From positions 62,001 to 126,000 of the forward strand of contig NW_025408684.1 in NCBI RefSeq assembly GCF_020360975.1: a stretch of 64,000 bases of DNA, given 5' to 3'. Source of the DNA: Hirsutella rhossiliensis (lineage: Eukaryota; Ascomycota; Sordariomycetes; Hypocreales; Ophiocordycipitaceae). Positions 1 to 11,550 of this stretch are shown piece after piece (the stretch's first letter is position 1; each line of letters starts with the position of its first letter). The notes under the pieces are model-generated. The model worked only from the letters and a program-made list of their open reading frames with translations. It was not told the origin of the DNA and did not search any database. Position numbers and translations under genes: made by a program.

Positions 1-590
1 CGTCGACAAGGCGCACCCGGGGCATCGGCTCTCGGCCGACATGGTGATCCACTTCGGGCCGCCGGCGGCGATCATACTGGGGTCGGAGACGACCAAGGAC
101 TTCCGCTTCGTCGGGATGCCGCCTGGCACCATCCTCCTGACGCCCATGAGCGTCAGGATCCAGTGTCACCGGAAGCGACCGTGGCAGCAGAACGACGTCA
201 GCCGCAAGGGCCTGCCGTGCGCCGCCGCCTTCGCATGCACGGATTACAAGGTGCAGGGGGGGACGCTCGAGCGCGTCGCGCTCGAGCTGCGAGGGGACGA
301 GGACGATAAACGTCGGCGGACGTGCCGTCCCCTCGCAGTGCGACCCGTATAGCCTGTACGTGCAGCTGTCGCGGTGCCCGACGCTGGACGGCATCATGCT
401 CGTGTCGAAGGTGCGAGAGAGGGACCTGGTGGGAAACCGGGTCCCCCGGGAGATGACGGCCGCACAAGCGAGGCTAGAGGAACTGAGCGACAGAACCGTC
501 CGGGAGGCGCTGTGCTGGCTCGGCGACGACTTCGAATTGAATTCGCGCAGAAACAGAGAAGCCCTGGACAGGCATGAATTGCATGAATGA
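1..590 (+). pseudogene. PIF1-like SF1 helicase, C-terminal fragment, frameshifted
   Basis: The reading frame is open from the window edge to about 300 and then continues one base out of register to the stop at 588-590. The first part ends with the motif ACTDYKVQGGTLERVALEL, and the second carries YVQLSRCPTLDGIML. These correspond to the last two conserved helicase motifs (the V-like 'H/YK.QG.TL' and the VI-like 'Y.Q/ALSR') of PIF1/RecD-type superfamily 1 helicases. Fungal genomes carry many such helicase copies as repeated genes. Only the last 190 or so residues lie in the window. The shift lies between the codons for ALELRG and those for INVGGRAVPSQ. The N-terminal Walker motifs would lie to the left. 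It could be a live gene if the shift is a sequencing error. Confidence 0.7.
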
Positions 591-822
591 CGTCGGACGC
601 GGGGAAACGGCCAACGTATAAGCAAGAGACTTAAGGCAAATGGACGTAACTGCCAGGCCAATCGGAGGCCAACCGGAAAGCGGAATTTGGGAATTTGAGC
701 GGGAACGGCAACGGCTTTTCACACCCAACAGGAAGGCGGGATTCGCACAAAGGGCAAAGGGACAAGACGAAAGAGGGCAAACCTTTAGGCCAACCGGAAA
801 GCAACCATTTTAAGACGAAACA
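591..822. other. Intergenic stretch, nothing assigned
   Basis: No coding pattern is recognised. The 14-mer ggccaaccggaaag occurs twice (about 667 and 790), which suggests a degenerate duplicated spacer between the helicase end and the LTR. Confidence 0.4.
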
Positions 823-1035
823 TGTGGGAATGGTACTCATCCTTTGTATGCATCCGTCTCTGATCACATGATCGGCACATGACCCTTATGGTCACGTGTA
901 CGGCTGAGGACAGCGTGCCCCCTTTTCTCCACGCTGGCCTCGCCTCCCTAGATAGAGAGACAATCCTCATAGCATAATACGACACACCGGTTGAACGACG
1001 TTCCCAGTTTGTCTCATGCTCGAGCCCTGCCAACA
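823..1035 (+). repeat. 5' LTR of the gag-protease element
   Basis: This 213-bp repeat is identical to 3637-3849. It has TG...CA termini and contains an AT-rich region (agcataatacgacac) that could hold the promoter. Confidence 0.9.
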
Positions 1036-1347
1036 CTGATCAGTGATTGCAGTGACAATCACAGACAGCTAGGACAGAAGAGACAAATCGCTAACCTTCA
1101 AGATCGGCTGCAAGGCATCGGTTAAGGAAGGTTATTTGTGCTAAGTGGCTATCTCAGACTGCAAGGCATCTGGGAGAACCTACCAAGCTATTAATCGGCT
1201 GCAAGGCATCGATTAGTAGTGCGACCACATCGCCTAGCGACTTCTATTATCGGCTGCAAGGCATCGATCAACAGTTGTTACTAGACCCGACAAAGACGTA
1301 TTTCGACAGCCAGATACGACTCCATCGTCTCATTCACTTGATCAACG
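1036..1347 (+). repeat. Leader with four copies of a 20-bp motif
   Basis: Between the 5' LTR and the gag start codon, the motif (t)cggctgcaaggcatcg(a/g)t occurs at about 1104, 1155 (diverged), 1195 and 1250. It is non-coding and regularly spaced (about 40-55 bp). It could be a packaging, dimerisation or translation-control element of the retrotransposon RNA. No tRNA-type primer-binding site beginning TGG is apparent directly after the LTR. Confidence 0.6.
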
Positions 1348-3551
1348 ATGACCCCGACCGACCGAGCTACGACTCCGAACGAGAGCGCCCAGCTCGAACA
1401 ATTGAGCGAACGGATGCAAGGACTAGCTATCCAGACATCCGTATACGATAAAGTTGATGTTACCCTTTGGGGACAAGACATCAAACCTGACGAGGAAGAT
1501 GAGATCGCAGTTACGACGTACGCCGCTAGGTTCATGTCCAATGCCCAATTCGAACGCCTAGAAGGAGACGACATCCTTGACCATTTTCAACAACACTTCG
1601 AAGGCTGGAACCAAGACATATGGAACCGGGTACATATGGACTACAAGAGAGCCCTTAGATTACTTCTAAGGAGACGTGGCATCTATACAGGACGGAAAAA
1701 TGGCCCTTTGCACCCCAATTCATCATGTTGCAAACTGCGGAGGACCGACCTGCATGGCCAGAACGAGTACATGGAGACCGATTTTGACATTGGGACAACC
1801 GCTCATAAGTTACGAGCAGCAGGATCAAAGGCTCTAACTTCTCCCCGAGGACCCCAATCGCCGCCGGTAGCAACATCTCGTTACGATCTTAACGAACAAC
1901 AGCCCATTAAGACCTTAACGAAGCCACCTGCCCAGGAACCCATCACTGAGGCACTACCGATAACAACATCACCTCCCACGACTTCCGCTTCCCTCGAGGC
2001 ATACACAAAACTCCCACCGGATGATATCCCGAACGCCACCGTCGATGGCGACACACAGCAGAAATTCATGAAACTCTGGGACAAAGACAAGAACTACACA
2101 GGAGAACCGTACGACCTCCTCGATGACAAGATCCGAATCTTTATGAGTATCTGCTACAACATCCAAGTGAAACCGTCACAATTTCACGCCCTTTTCCCCC
2201 GAATCCTCGCCGGAAGAGCACAAACGTTCTACATTGACAAGATCGAATGGACTACCACGTTTAGGAAGGCATACGACAGCATCAAACAACACTTTGACAC
2301 GGAAGTTAACCACGTCCATTACTATACAGATTGGACCACAACCACTTTCAACTCGATTCGTGCCCAAGATGCTTCCAAATCCTCCATGAAGTCCTTCAAC
2401 TACTCTTCGATAAGCTACAACTCTGTCAGAGAGCCCTTGGCCCTGACTACGCAGGAAACATTCCACTGCGTACTACGCTTATCATCGCATGCCGTGGTGT
2501 ACCCGAACTTGAACACGCCCTCTTCAAACCTGCAGCAAAGATCGAGACCCTCTTTGCAGATCTACGATCTTCCGTTGAGACCCACCTTGCCCGACAGACA
2601 AACCCTCAGTACTTGCAAAGCCCTGACGGATCATTTGGACCAACGAATCCGAACAATCAGTACTACCTCGATCGCCGATACCATAACAACCGCGTACGAG
2701 GAAGATACGGATACTCAGGACAACGACCCAATCGCGGATATGGACAAGGCTACAACCGTGGAAGCTATAGGCCCTCAAGCCATAGCAACTACACCCCTAG
2801 CCACACCAATCGCAATTGGACCAAGAAGTGCTTTGTTTGTGGACAAGAAGGTTGCTGGTCAACCAAACACTCTGCAGAGGAACGACAAGAGGCCAAGGAC
2901 CAATATGTCGCACGTTGTCAATTCACAGGCATACAACCTCCAAACTTCATAGCCTATCTTATAGACTCGAAGGTCATGAGCTTGATGAACTCACTACCGA
3001 CGACATATGGGAAGAACCTGACAATAGCACCAACAATCACCCTAGACAATGGAGAAGTCTGCCAGACAGATCAAACCATTGTTCCCGCCTAGCAATTCGT
3101 CATTGAAGATCGATATTCAGTGGACAATTTCCCAGGCATCATGATTGACACAGGTGCAGCAAGAGTCTTTACAGATGGCTATTCTCAGTACATTGCTCTA
3201 CAATGAGAAGACCCCTCCGTACCCCTGGACAACTCATCCTCAGGCCAGGCTACCATCAAATTCGGTAACGGCGACGCAATTCATTTAACCGATTTCATCA
3301 CCCTTGCCACACCAATCGGAAGGATCACATTCTCTATCCTTCAGACTCCCACCCCTTTCTTGCTTTCTCTAGCCGATATGAACCGTCTTAAAGTTTACTT
3401 TAACAACATTACGGACACATTTAACCACATCAATCGGTATACGGCATCTCGTTACTGTCTTAACGAACAACCAGTCATTAAGACCTTAACGGGGTATCGG
3501 TTAAAAACCTACACATTCCTTCCACTCTCTTCACATTCGTTTCAACCATAA
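1348..3551 (+). pseudogene. Gag-protease polyprotein of LTR element, broken
   Basis: The gag starts at the ATG at 1348. Its capsid-like region (around 2090-2390; motifs YDLLDDKIRIF and LAGRAQTFYID) continues after a frameshift near 2390 with the motifs LLFDKLQLCQRALG and TLIIACRGVPELE. A zinc knuckle (CFVCGQEGCWSTKH, about 2826-2868) follows. After an in-frame stop at 3090-3092 the same frame reads an aspartic protease with the catalytic triplet in GIMIDTGAARVFTDGYSQY (about 3136-3192). A second stop follows near 3204. The frame fades after NRLKVYFNNITDTF (about 3423), where reverse transcriptase should begin. The peptide SRYDLNEQQPIKTLT (about 1879) recurs in altered form near 3445, so the internal deletion is joined to a copy of an earlier segment. 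Confidence 0.75.
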
Positions 3552-3636
3552 AGAAAAGTTGCCAGTGTGGGTATCCCCTCATTTGAACACACGCAAGTTG
3601 TTGCTGTGCTTCTCACAGCAAAAGAAAAGTTGCCAG

Positions 3637-3849
3637 TGTGGGAATGGTACTCATCCTTTGTATGCATCCGTCTCTGATCACATGATCGGCACATGACCCT
3701 TATGGTCACGTGTACGGCTGAGGACAGCGTGCCCCCTTTTCTCCACGCTGGCCTCGCCTCCCTAGATAGAGAGACAATCCTCATAGCATAATACGACACA
3801 CCGGTTGAACGACGTTCCCAGTTTGTCTCATGCTCGAGCCCTGCCAACA
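3637..3849 (+). repeat. 3' LTR of the gag-protease element
   Basis: Identical to 823-1035. It is preceded by a purine-rich run (aaaagaaaag) that fits a polypurine tract. The run plus the first LTR bases (aaagaaaagttgccagtgtggg) also occurs 71 bp upstream at about 3551, so the PPT/LTR junction is duplicated. Confidence 0.9.
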
Positions 3850-4364
3850 GAAATCGTATAACCTGGAAAATGGTTCCATGGGAAGATGCTCCATTCGTCT
3901 TGCAAAGCATCCATGTTAACAAACGACTTGCTGGATGAGCCTCCGTCTGAAGCACGCTGGGGCTTAGTAGGAACGTCGGTTTCCATTTGGCCGCAGGAAG
4001 GGGATGCATTCGTTTGGGGAAGGTTTCTCTGCGACGTGACTCGGGGAACTTCAGCCCAAACGCGTTCAATCGCCCAGGTACTTATACATTCGTTACATCT
4101 GAAAACAGTATGGAATGGAAGTACTACAACACTCAATACGGTAACTAAGGCTAACCTTGAGGGTGATCACGCGAATCACGCGCGTCAGACGCGACTCGAT
4201 TAGGTACCTAAGTGTAGATGCTACCTAGATCACCTCCTGCTTCAACGGCTTCAACGCGTGGTCAACGTTCGAGGCGGAGGCGTGGATTGAAGCTCTCAAT
4301 GTGCAGGTGATATTGAATTGATTGAATTGAAACACGTGACTTCCACTTCAATATTATTGAAGAC
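3850..4364. other. Degenerate spacer with a possible coding relic
   Basis: No complete gene is present. One plus-strand frame near 4042-4145 reads without stops and has a protein-like composition (motif FNRPGTYTFVTSENSMEWKY), but I do not recognise the family. The sequence between 4250 and 4365 is purine-rich (repeated gaggtgg) and leads into the pogo-type transposase remnant. Confidence 0.35.
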
Positions 4365-5632
4365 GTGGAGGTGGAGGTGGAATTGATCGCCACCCTGCTT
4401 CGAACTGTCATCGAAGCCAATGGGGTCGTCTCAGAGGATATCTGGAATATGGACGAAACCGGATTCCAGATCGGTGTCGGCAAAGACCAACTTGTGGTCA
4501 CAAGGAGGAGGCGGGCTCAGTACTTCGGTTTACCTGTGAATCGAGAGTCTGCGACGGCGATTGAGGCTGTCTCGGCCGGAGGGAAGGTCATACCGCTTTT
4601 CCTGATCTTATCTGGACAAATGCACATGAGTCAGTGGTACCAGGTTAAAGAGCTTGAAGGAGATACGGTGATTGGGACGTCGCCCACCGGCTACTCCAAC
4701 GATCGTCACAGTTTGAGCTGGCTCAAGCACTTTGATCACCACTCGAGGAAAGAGACAGTCGGATCGAAGAGGCTACTATTGATGGATGGCTACAGCTCGC
4801 ACACGACCAAGGAGTTCATTCAGTATTGTGATGATCACGATATCATCCCTTTCGGCTATCCTCCTCACTCAACGCATCTTGTTCAGCCGCTGGATGTTGT
4901 GGTCTTTCAGCCTTACAAACATTACCATGCGAAGCACTAGATCTCGTCGTGCGAGATGGAGTCACGAACATCACCAAGCTTGAGTTCTTGGCATTGATAC
5001 AGGGGGTCCGCAGCCTGACGTTCACAAAAACCACTATTCAAGCCGCTTTTCGGGAGACTGGTATCTTTCCGTTCAACCCACGAAAGGTTCTCGACAAAGT
5101 CGCTCGCCGTCGACAGTTAACACCACCCAACCCTGCTCCAAACGGACCACATTCGTCGCCGTTCCGCACACCTGTCACCTTGAGACAAATGAACAAGGTA
5201 GCGTCGGAAATCAAGGACCAAATGAACTCGTTTCCCAACTTGAATGATGAGTTCAAGGACAATATCGACAGATTTCTCAGCGGAGCCTTGGTTCAGGGAA
5301 CAGAACTCGTCCACACTCTGAGGGACCTGGGGCGCACACGATTGGCCGAGCAAACCGCTCAACGCCGTCGGAGCATGAAGAATAAGCAGCTGCAGTCGGG
5401 AGGAGTGCTCACAGTGGCCCAAGCGCGTGGCATGGTGCAAGAAATGAGGAATGACGAGTTAGCGAGGGCTCGGCGAGTGGTTGAGCGGGCGGAGAAACAG
5501 CACCAGAACGGGTGCAAGAAGTGGTTTTCGGAGGCCGCAAAATTATCGAGAAAATGGAGAATTGAAGGCAGACTACAGCCAATGTATGTAATTGACAATC
5601 CTGGCTCTGGGCGTTTACTGCGTCGAGCTTGA
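4365..5632 (+). pseudogene. Fot1/pogo-type DDE transposase, N-terminus missing
   Basis: This is the cut-and-paste transposase core of the DDE_1 family. The three catalytic aspartates are visible in NMDETGFQIG (about 4450), LLLMDGYSSHTTKEF (about 4778) and VQPLDVVVFQPYKHY (about 4883). The frame stops at 4940. It resumes one base over, reading ALDLVVRDGVTNITKLEF, and runs to 5632 through the C-terminal region containing FRETGIFPFNPRKVLDKV. The N-terminal CENP-B-like DNA-binding domains are absent: recognisable homology starts at LLRTVIEANG, about 190 codons into the expected length. Terminal repeats were not found. The right side ends a few tens of bases before the poly(A) end of LINE1. Confidence 0.8.
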
Positions 5633-5932
5633 ACATCAAAGACTCAACAATCTGTTCATTCGGATGCTCTGTTCATTTGGGTGATCAGCACCCACTTTTT
5701 TTTTTTTTTTGGTTGTATTACGCCCGGAGGGTTCCCCCATAGAGCCACTACGCTAGCCTGTCTACCTTCTGTACATTGTTCCATCTCACCCAAAGCCCCA
5801 CGCTTCTTTTCATCTGTTTCCAGCCTCGTTCGCTATGACATGACAGGCCTGCTTGAAGGTCAGTTTCTCCAAGTGTTCAGCGTCCTACCTTCAGCGACTG
5901 AAGCGCGGTCTGCCAAGTTGAAGGCTGTTGTG

Positions 5933-8900
5933 TTAGTACGATTGTCCTTGATCAGCACATGGCCCGTTGCCGGTCCATGCTAAAACGTTTCGTTGCCAAT
6001 GCGAACTGTATTGTCGCCCGCACAGCCCCATATCAGGCTGCCACTTGTCGTCGTCTGACTCTGCCTTGCCACCTAGGAAGAAGGACAAGTCTCCCATCTT
6101 CCCGCCTGCATATCGACTCATGATTTCTCGTTGTACCGTCCATTTTCTGCATCGAAAGAGGAAATGTTCCACCGTTTCCGCCGACTGTCCACGTGCATCC
6201 ATCCGATTCTACTGCCCCGATTTTGCAAAGATAGCTATTCAGCCGCGATTTGCCAGTTCGAAGCTGTACCAACACTTCCGATTCCTTTCTTTTCAGCTCG
6301 TCGTACAGCTTGCGGGTGTGCTTGCCCGGCAAAGCCTTATCGATGCGCTTCGAGTAGTTTCCAACTCCTTCTGGAATCTGACGGACTCGAGTGTGTCCGT
6401 TGAGCAGCAAACGTAACGTGGTTGATCTTGCTTGGAACGTTGCTGGTTCGGCGACGCATTCATCTCCCGTCGCCCTTTTCGCTTGCCTTAGGCCAGTGGC
6501 CCGAGTGAACTCCTCATTCTTTGCAGGCACCCAACGAAGTCTGACTCTACAGCCTCTTCTCGCCAGAAACTCAACAGATCCGTATATCGCCCGTATCGTG
6601 CACTGGCCAGACTGCTGCCGTGGCCGCCCGATGACTTGCAGGACAGAGCGGTTGCTTGTCACAACTGTGAGGTCTCGGTCACGAAGGCCTAGGGGAACAC
6701 ACCTCAGGGCCGTGGCGATTGCCTCGAGTCCTGCTGTGTAGGCATTCTGCTCATCACTGGAGCCGAGAGTGACGGAATAGCTGGCCAGCACCTCGTCTGC
6801 GCTGTTGAGGAGAGCGTCTCGAACGACGCCTCCCAACCCGACCTTGCCTTTCCTTTGAGAGCTGGATGTCGCGATAGTGATGTCCTCCGGGTCATCCGAC
6901 TTCAGCACCTCCACTCGGTTCGTCTCATATGTTACCTGCACTCGGTCGTCCCACGGCGCCAGTGCGAACTCGTGGATGGTTTCCAGGCGTTTGGTATCTA
7001 GTCTTTCCATCGCCGAGGCAAGCTTCTGCATTGGCGAGGCATACCTTCTGTTCAGCTTCAGCTTCAAGGATGTCAGGGATGCGTCCTCGGCAGCGTCTGC
7101 GTTCTGATCCAGAATCTCGACGCCGCTTGAGCATGGCGTTCTCGAAATGATTGCACGCTGGCCTCGGCCTCGGCCACAGCCGTCGCGACCGTACGGAACC
7201 CTCCCGTGATCGCCTGGGCTCCGACTCGCTGGGCCCTCTCGATCCACGTTGCTTCTTTCGCCTTGCATGCATGCGACCAAACGTTGGAGGCATAATCCAT
7301 GGTCGGCGCTACGGTCGCAGTGAACAGTTGCCTTGCCGTTCGTGGTGAGGCCATCTTCAGTCGTTTCAGGCACATGGCAGCGGTCAGCCCCTTGGCGGCT
7401 ACTCCGGCGATATGCTCCTTGAAGCGAAGTGCTTGATCCATGATGACTCCCAGCAGCTTCACATTGTCCTTCGGCTTGACATCATTCCCTCTGATGGTGA
7501 AAGGCGAGTCGCTGTCGCGTTCTGCGATGCGTGTGAAGTGAATGACGGACGTCTTGTCCACTTCAAACGTGGCGCCGCTGCGCTTCTCCCACTCGAGCGC
7601 ATCATCGATAATCGACTGAATACCATCTCTGTTCGACTCGGCCGTTGGTCCAGTGACCCAGGCAGAGTAGTCGTCCACGAAGGCGATGGAGCCGCTGCTG
7701 TTACTGATTCGCCTCTGCACCAGGTCCGCATTGAAGAACAGAAATGCCACCGGTGATAGTGGAGATCCTTGGGGTAAGCCGGCCTGCGCCAGGGCTTGCT
7801 GCTCGGATGTGTGCCCGTTGACAACCACCGATGCGGTCCGTTCCGAGCAGAATGCGTCTACCCACTTGACCAGGCGACTCGGGATGCCTCGAGCTTTCAT
7901 CCTCTCAAGCAGCCGCTCTTTGCAAACTCCATTGTACGCCCCTTTGACGTCGAAGCTGACGAGACTCAAAACCCTGCCCATTCTCCAAGCCTTATATATC
8001 CGCTCCTGCAGAAGCACGAGTGCTTGGTCTGCCGACCTGCGTTTCCGTGCACCAAAGTGGTTCGCGGGCAACAGCCCATGAGCTTCGACTGCATAGCTGA
8101 TGCGTTCTGCAACGACTGCTTCGAGGATCTTGCCAAGGGTTGACAGCAGTGAGATCGGTCGCCACGCCTTGGCCAGAGTGTAATCGTCCTTACCCGGCTT
8201 CTTCAGCGGGATGATCTTGGCCGTCCGCCATTGATGGGGCACCACGCCCTCTCGAAGCGATGAGTCGAAGAGCGTCCACACCCGATGCTTGACCACGTGC
8301 CAGAGCTTCTTCCACACAATCACAGGGAGGCCGTCCTCCCCCGGCGCTTTCCAAGACTTGGCCGCCATCACCTTTTCCTCAATCTCTTGCAAGGTGAGGT
8401 CGGGCATGGTTATCGCTTCTCTTTGCGGACGCTCACCCTCCGGTTCGATCATGGTTGGCAGAGGCGGGAAGAAGGTGCTCAGGAGCTCCTCACCTTGCTC
8501 TCCTTTGCCTTTGGTGATCGAGCCGTCGGCTCTCCTCAACGGCGGCACCTTGTCATCGAACACATTCACGCCGGGTTTCAGATACTTGACCACTTTCCAG
8601 ATGTTGTTCTCGTCGGTGACGAAGTCGTCCCAATGGGACTTCTTCTGTTTCCGCACGTTGTCGTGGTACTCCTTGGCAGCGTCCTTGGCGCGTTGCTCCA
8701 GATCCGGCTGCGGTTGACCGGCTCTTCGCTGCGCCCTTGCTTGATTGCGCCAATACGTGTACGTTTGCCGCAGTCGCGTCAGGTCCTTTGTCCACCATCG
8801 CTTCGCGTATGGCGGCGGCTGTGCCCGAGGTGTCAGATCATGAAGCACCTTGGTGACCACCCTCATGAGCTGATCCGCCTGCGTCTGTACCCCACACTCC

Positions 8901-9716
8901 ACGGAAGAGGCCGAAGCTCGTCCTCGACCCTGGTTGCGATGGCGATCCACGGCGCGTTCTTGAGCATCAGGCGCTGTGGAAACGTTCTCTCCGGTACTTG
9001 AATGTCGAAGGCCGTCTGGATCGCTCTGTGGTCTGACCCGTGATCTGTCGGGTGAGTCATGCAGGATATCACCTCGTCTGCCAGTTCTGCCGATGCCAGC
9101 ACCAAGTCGATGGTGCTCTCCTCGTCCGCCCTTTGCCACGTTTTCGTCCCTCTCGGCAGGAGGCTGCTGAGACCAAAGTCGTTCATCAGGTCGATGATGG
9201 GCTGGCCCTCCCCCTGTCTGCTCGCTGACACTTCATCTCCGCCCCAGAGGAGATCGTGGCGGTTGAAGTCTCCCGCCAGAACCACATCTGTGCGGTTTCC
9301 TGTCCCATCACGGAAGCGATCGATCAGGTCGCGCAGCGCTCCATCGCGCTCGTCAGCGCCTCGTCGTTCTTTCCTTGCACGTACACTGATACCACCATCA
9401 CTTCCTCCTCGAGTCGGAGCACCACTGCTGTGAGATCGGCCGACGGCACAGGCACTTGCTCCGCCTCAAGGTCACTTCGGATCCAAAGCATGCTACGGAT
9501 CGGCCACAGGCCGTCACGAGCACACGTCGGTATCATCTTTGTCCAGTTATGGTGTCCCATAGGGCTCGTCACCACCTCTCCGTCGATAACACGCGCATAC
9601 GGCTCAGAAAGAGCCAGCACAGCAAAGTCCTTGAGGCCTGCGTCGTTCATCAGGCTTTGCTGCACCACATCACTCTTGTGCGCATTCAGCTGTAGGATGC
9701 GGAGGGACTCAAGCAT
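5933..9716 (-). pseudogene. LINE1 ORF2: endonuclease, reverse transcriptase, RNase H
   Basis: Translation begins at the ATG at 9716, which overlaps the ORF1 stop (ATGCTTGA). In order: an APE-type endonuclease (RILQLNAHKSD, then VVLAGDFNRHDLLWGG and the catalytic SDH in TDHGSDHRAIQ); a reverse transcriptase with WRPISLLSTLGKILE, AGLPQGSPLSP and an active site FVDDYSAW, where most relatives have FADD; an RNase H domain (about 6500-6900); and a C-terminal zinc knuckle relic (ETVEHFLFRCRKW). Frameshifts near 9330, 8900, 7120 and 6200 break it. The first cysteines of the terminal knuckle have been lost (DARGQS, where LINE5 keeps CSCGQ). LINE5 (48660-49956) is a related truncated copy. Confidence 0.85.
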
Positions 9717-11082
9717 CACTGTTCGGGTTCCTCATCCTACACTTCCAGCTGAACGACTCGTGCGGTCCGCCACACGGGACGCATTTTGGCTCAATTGCTG
9801 TGCACTCTCTGTGGTGATGCCCAACCTTTGCGCACTTGCCGCATGTCCGCTGCTTCTTGCATGCATATGCTTTGTGACCGATCTCCTGGCAGTTGAAGCA
9901 TTGGATTGGTCCCGTTCTTGGCTCGAATACATAGGTGGTGGCTGACTCTCCCGCTAGGTCAAAGTAGTGCCCTTCTAGAAGCCTTTCTGCGTCGCTTTTC
10001 TTGGTGACATACACCACCATGGACCCGTACGCTTTGCCAGACTCTCGTTTGCTCAACCAGGAAATCTTGCCAATGGTCACTCTGTTTTCGGCACTCAAGG
10101 CCTCGATCGCTCCAGGCAGAACGTTGCCTTCCGCGTCAAGGATTGCTGTGCGGTTGGCGTTGTCGACTCGGACCGGGTACAGCTGGTCTCGCATAACTCG
10201 TGAACCTTCCACGGCTGTCTTCTGCGCAGCCTCTTTGACCATCTGAAGCTCGGCTTCGTCTCTGCAGACGATCTTGACTCGGTCGGCATTCCGGGACTCT
10301 CTCACGACTGCTGCGCACCTCCAGGTCTCTTGTCCGTTCATCGCTCTCATCTCAGTCTCGATGGCCTGGCGAATTGATCCGATTTGCGCTTTGTTCTTGT
10401 TCGACTCGCTGACGCGAGATGTGTCGATGGTACAATGGAGAGGATCGCTGGCTGTCTGCTGCTTTCTTGGGACAGCTACGCTGGATAGACTCGTCGGCGG
10501 GCTCGCTGGCAGTGTGCGCGCAATATCGGCAAACGTTGCTCGAGCGCCGCTTGACAGAGTCACCTCACCCGAAGCATTCAGCTTCTGCGTAAGCTGGGCC
10601 AATTGCTCTTTTAAAGCGGCGACTTCTCTCTGAAGATCCTGGTGTCCCCGTTTTAATTCCGCGTCGTGCTCATCGCTCTTGCGTCGAAACTCTTCCTTGG
10701 ATTCCTGGACTTGGACCTCCAAGCCTCGGATCAGATCTTCCTGTCCTTGAATGATGGTGCTTTGCTTGTAAACCGTGGCGCTCAGCTTCCTGATCGTGTC
10801 GCTTTGCTCGGATACTCTATGTTTCAGGTCCACCATCTCGTTCCCCATCTTCGCCAGCATCTCTAGAACCTCTGCATCATCGATTTGGCGGTCTCCACAC
10901 TGCTGCGTGACTTCACCTCGTCAACTCTTTCGCCTTCATTGCCGACCGATGAGACCCGCGTCGTTCGGGCCGTGACTCGCTTCGGAGCCCTTGCGGATGC
11001 ATTTTCCAGTGATCGCAACGTATCTTGCACGCGTCCGCTGGGCGTCATCCCTCGCGTCGGACGCGTCGATGGCGTCGGGCTA

Positions 11083-11183
11083 CCCGTTGATCTTGGTGTG
11101 GGGCCACAGCAGCCCAACTAAGTGTCTTCGCCACTTAGTTGGCCCAAAAAATCCGGCACAGCCCAAAAAATCCGGCACAGCAG
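11083..11183 (+). repeat. Left terminal inverted repeat of Pogo-1
   Basis: 101 bp, a perfect inverted match to 13531-13631. It includes a subterminal hairpin and a 19-bp direct repeat. Confidence 0.93.
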
Positions 11184-11550
11184 GGTCCTCAATTTGGGGT
11201 GCAAAATCAAGGGAAATTCTACGCTTCGCTTCATGGTGCCGTCAATGCGACTTCAAATAGCTAAAATATACATGTGATCAATAGCTGCGGATCACCTAAA
11301 GACGCAAGTAACAACGAAAAGTGAAAAATCACGTCTTTGGGCCTATTTAGAGCTGCCGCCTTCCAGTCGAAGAGATAGGAAGACCGCGTTTGTGAGTCCA
11401 AATAGACGTATTATGTAGTAATTTCGCCTGTTGTGCGTCTCTGAGAGCTATTTTATCCATACCTGTGTTCCTGGAGCGTCTGCTGTATCTTGTTGGACGA
11501 TCGGGTGCGCGGTCGAGGGCATGGTGTATCGACTACCGCTTCAACCGCTG

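Larger units (their letters stand above)
823..3849 (+). mobile_element. LTR retrotransposon with gag and protease only (non-autonomous)
   Basis: Two 213-bp direct repeats (823-1035 and 3637-3849) start TGTGGG and end CCAACA. By eye they are identical. They enclose 2.6 kb encoding a gag-like protein and an aspartic protease, but no reverse transcriptase, RNase H or integrase. The family resembles the copia/gypsy-type polyproteins of Pezizomycotina whose gag carries a CFVCGQ..GCWSTKH knuckle. No clean 5-bp target duplication is seen: aaaca lies to the left and gaaat to the right. Identical LTRs suggest a recent insertion, so the element was probably moved by proteins supplied in trans. Confidence 0.85.

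Noticed and set aside
816..3856. Target duplication for the 823-3849 LTR element (gaaac/gaaat)
   Set aside because: The bases do not match and are not adjacent to the LTR on the left side.
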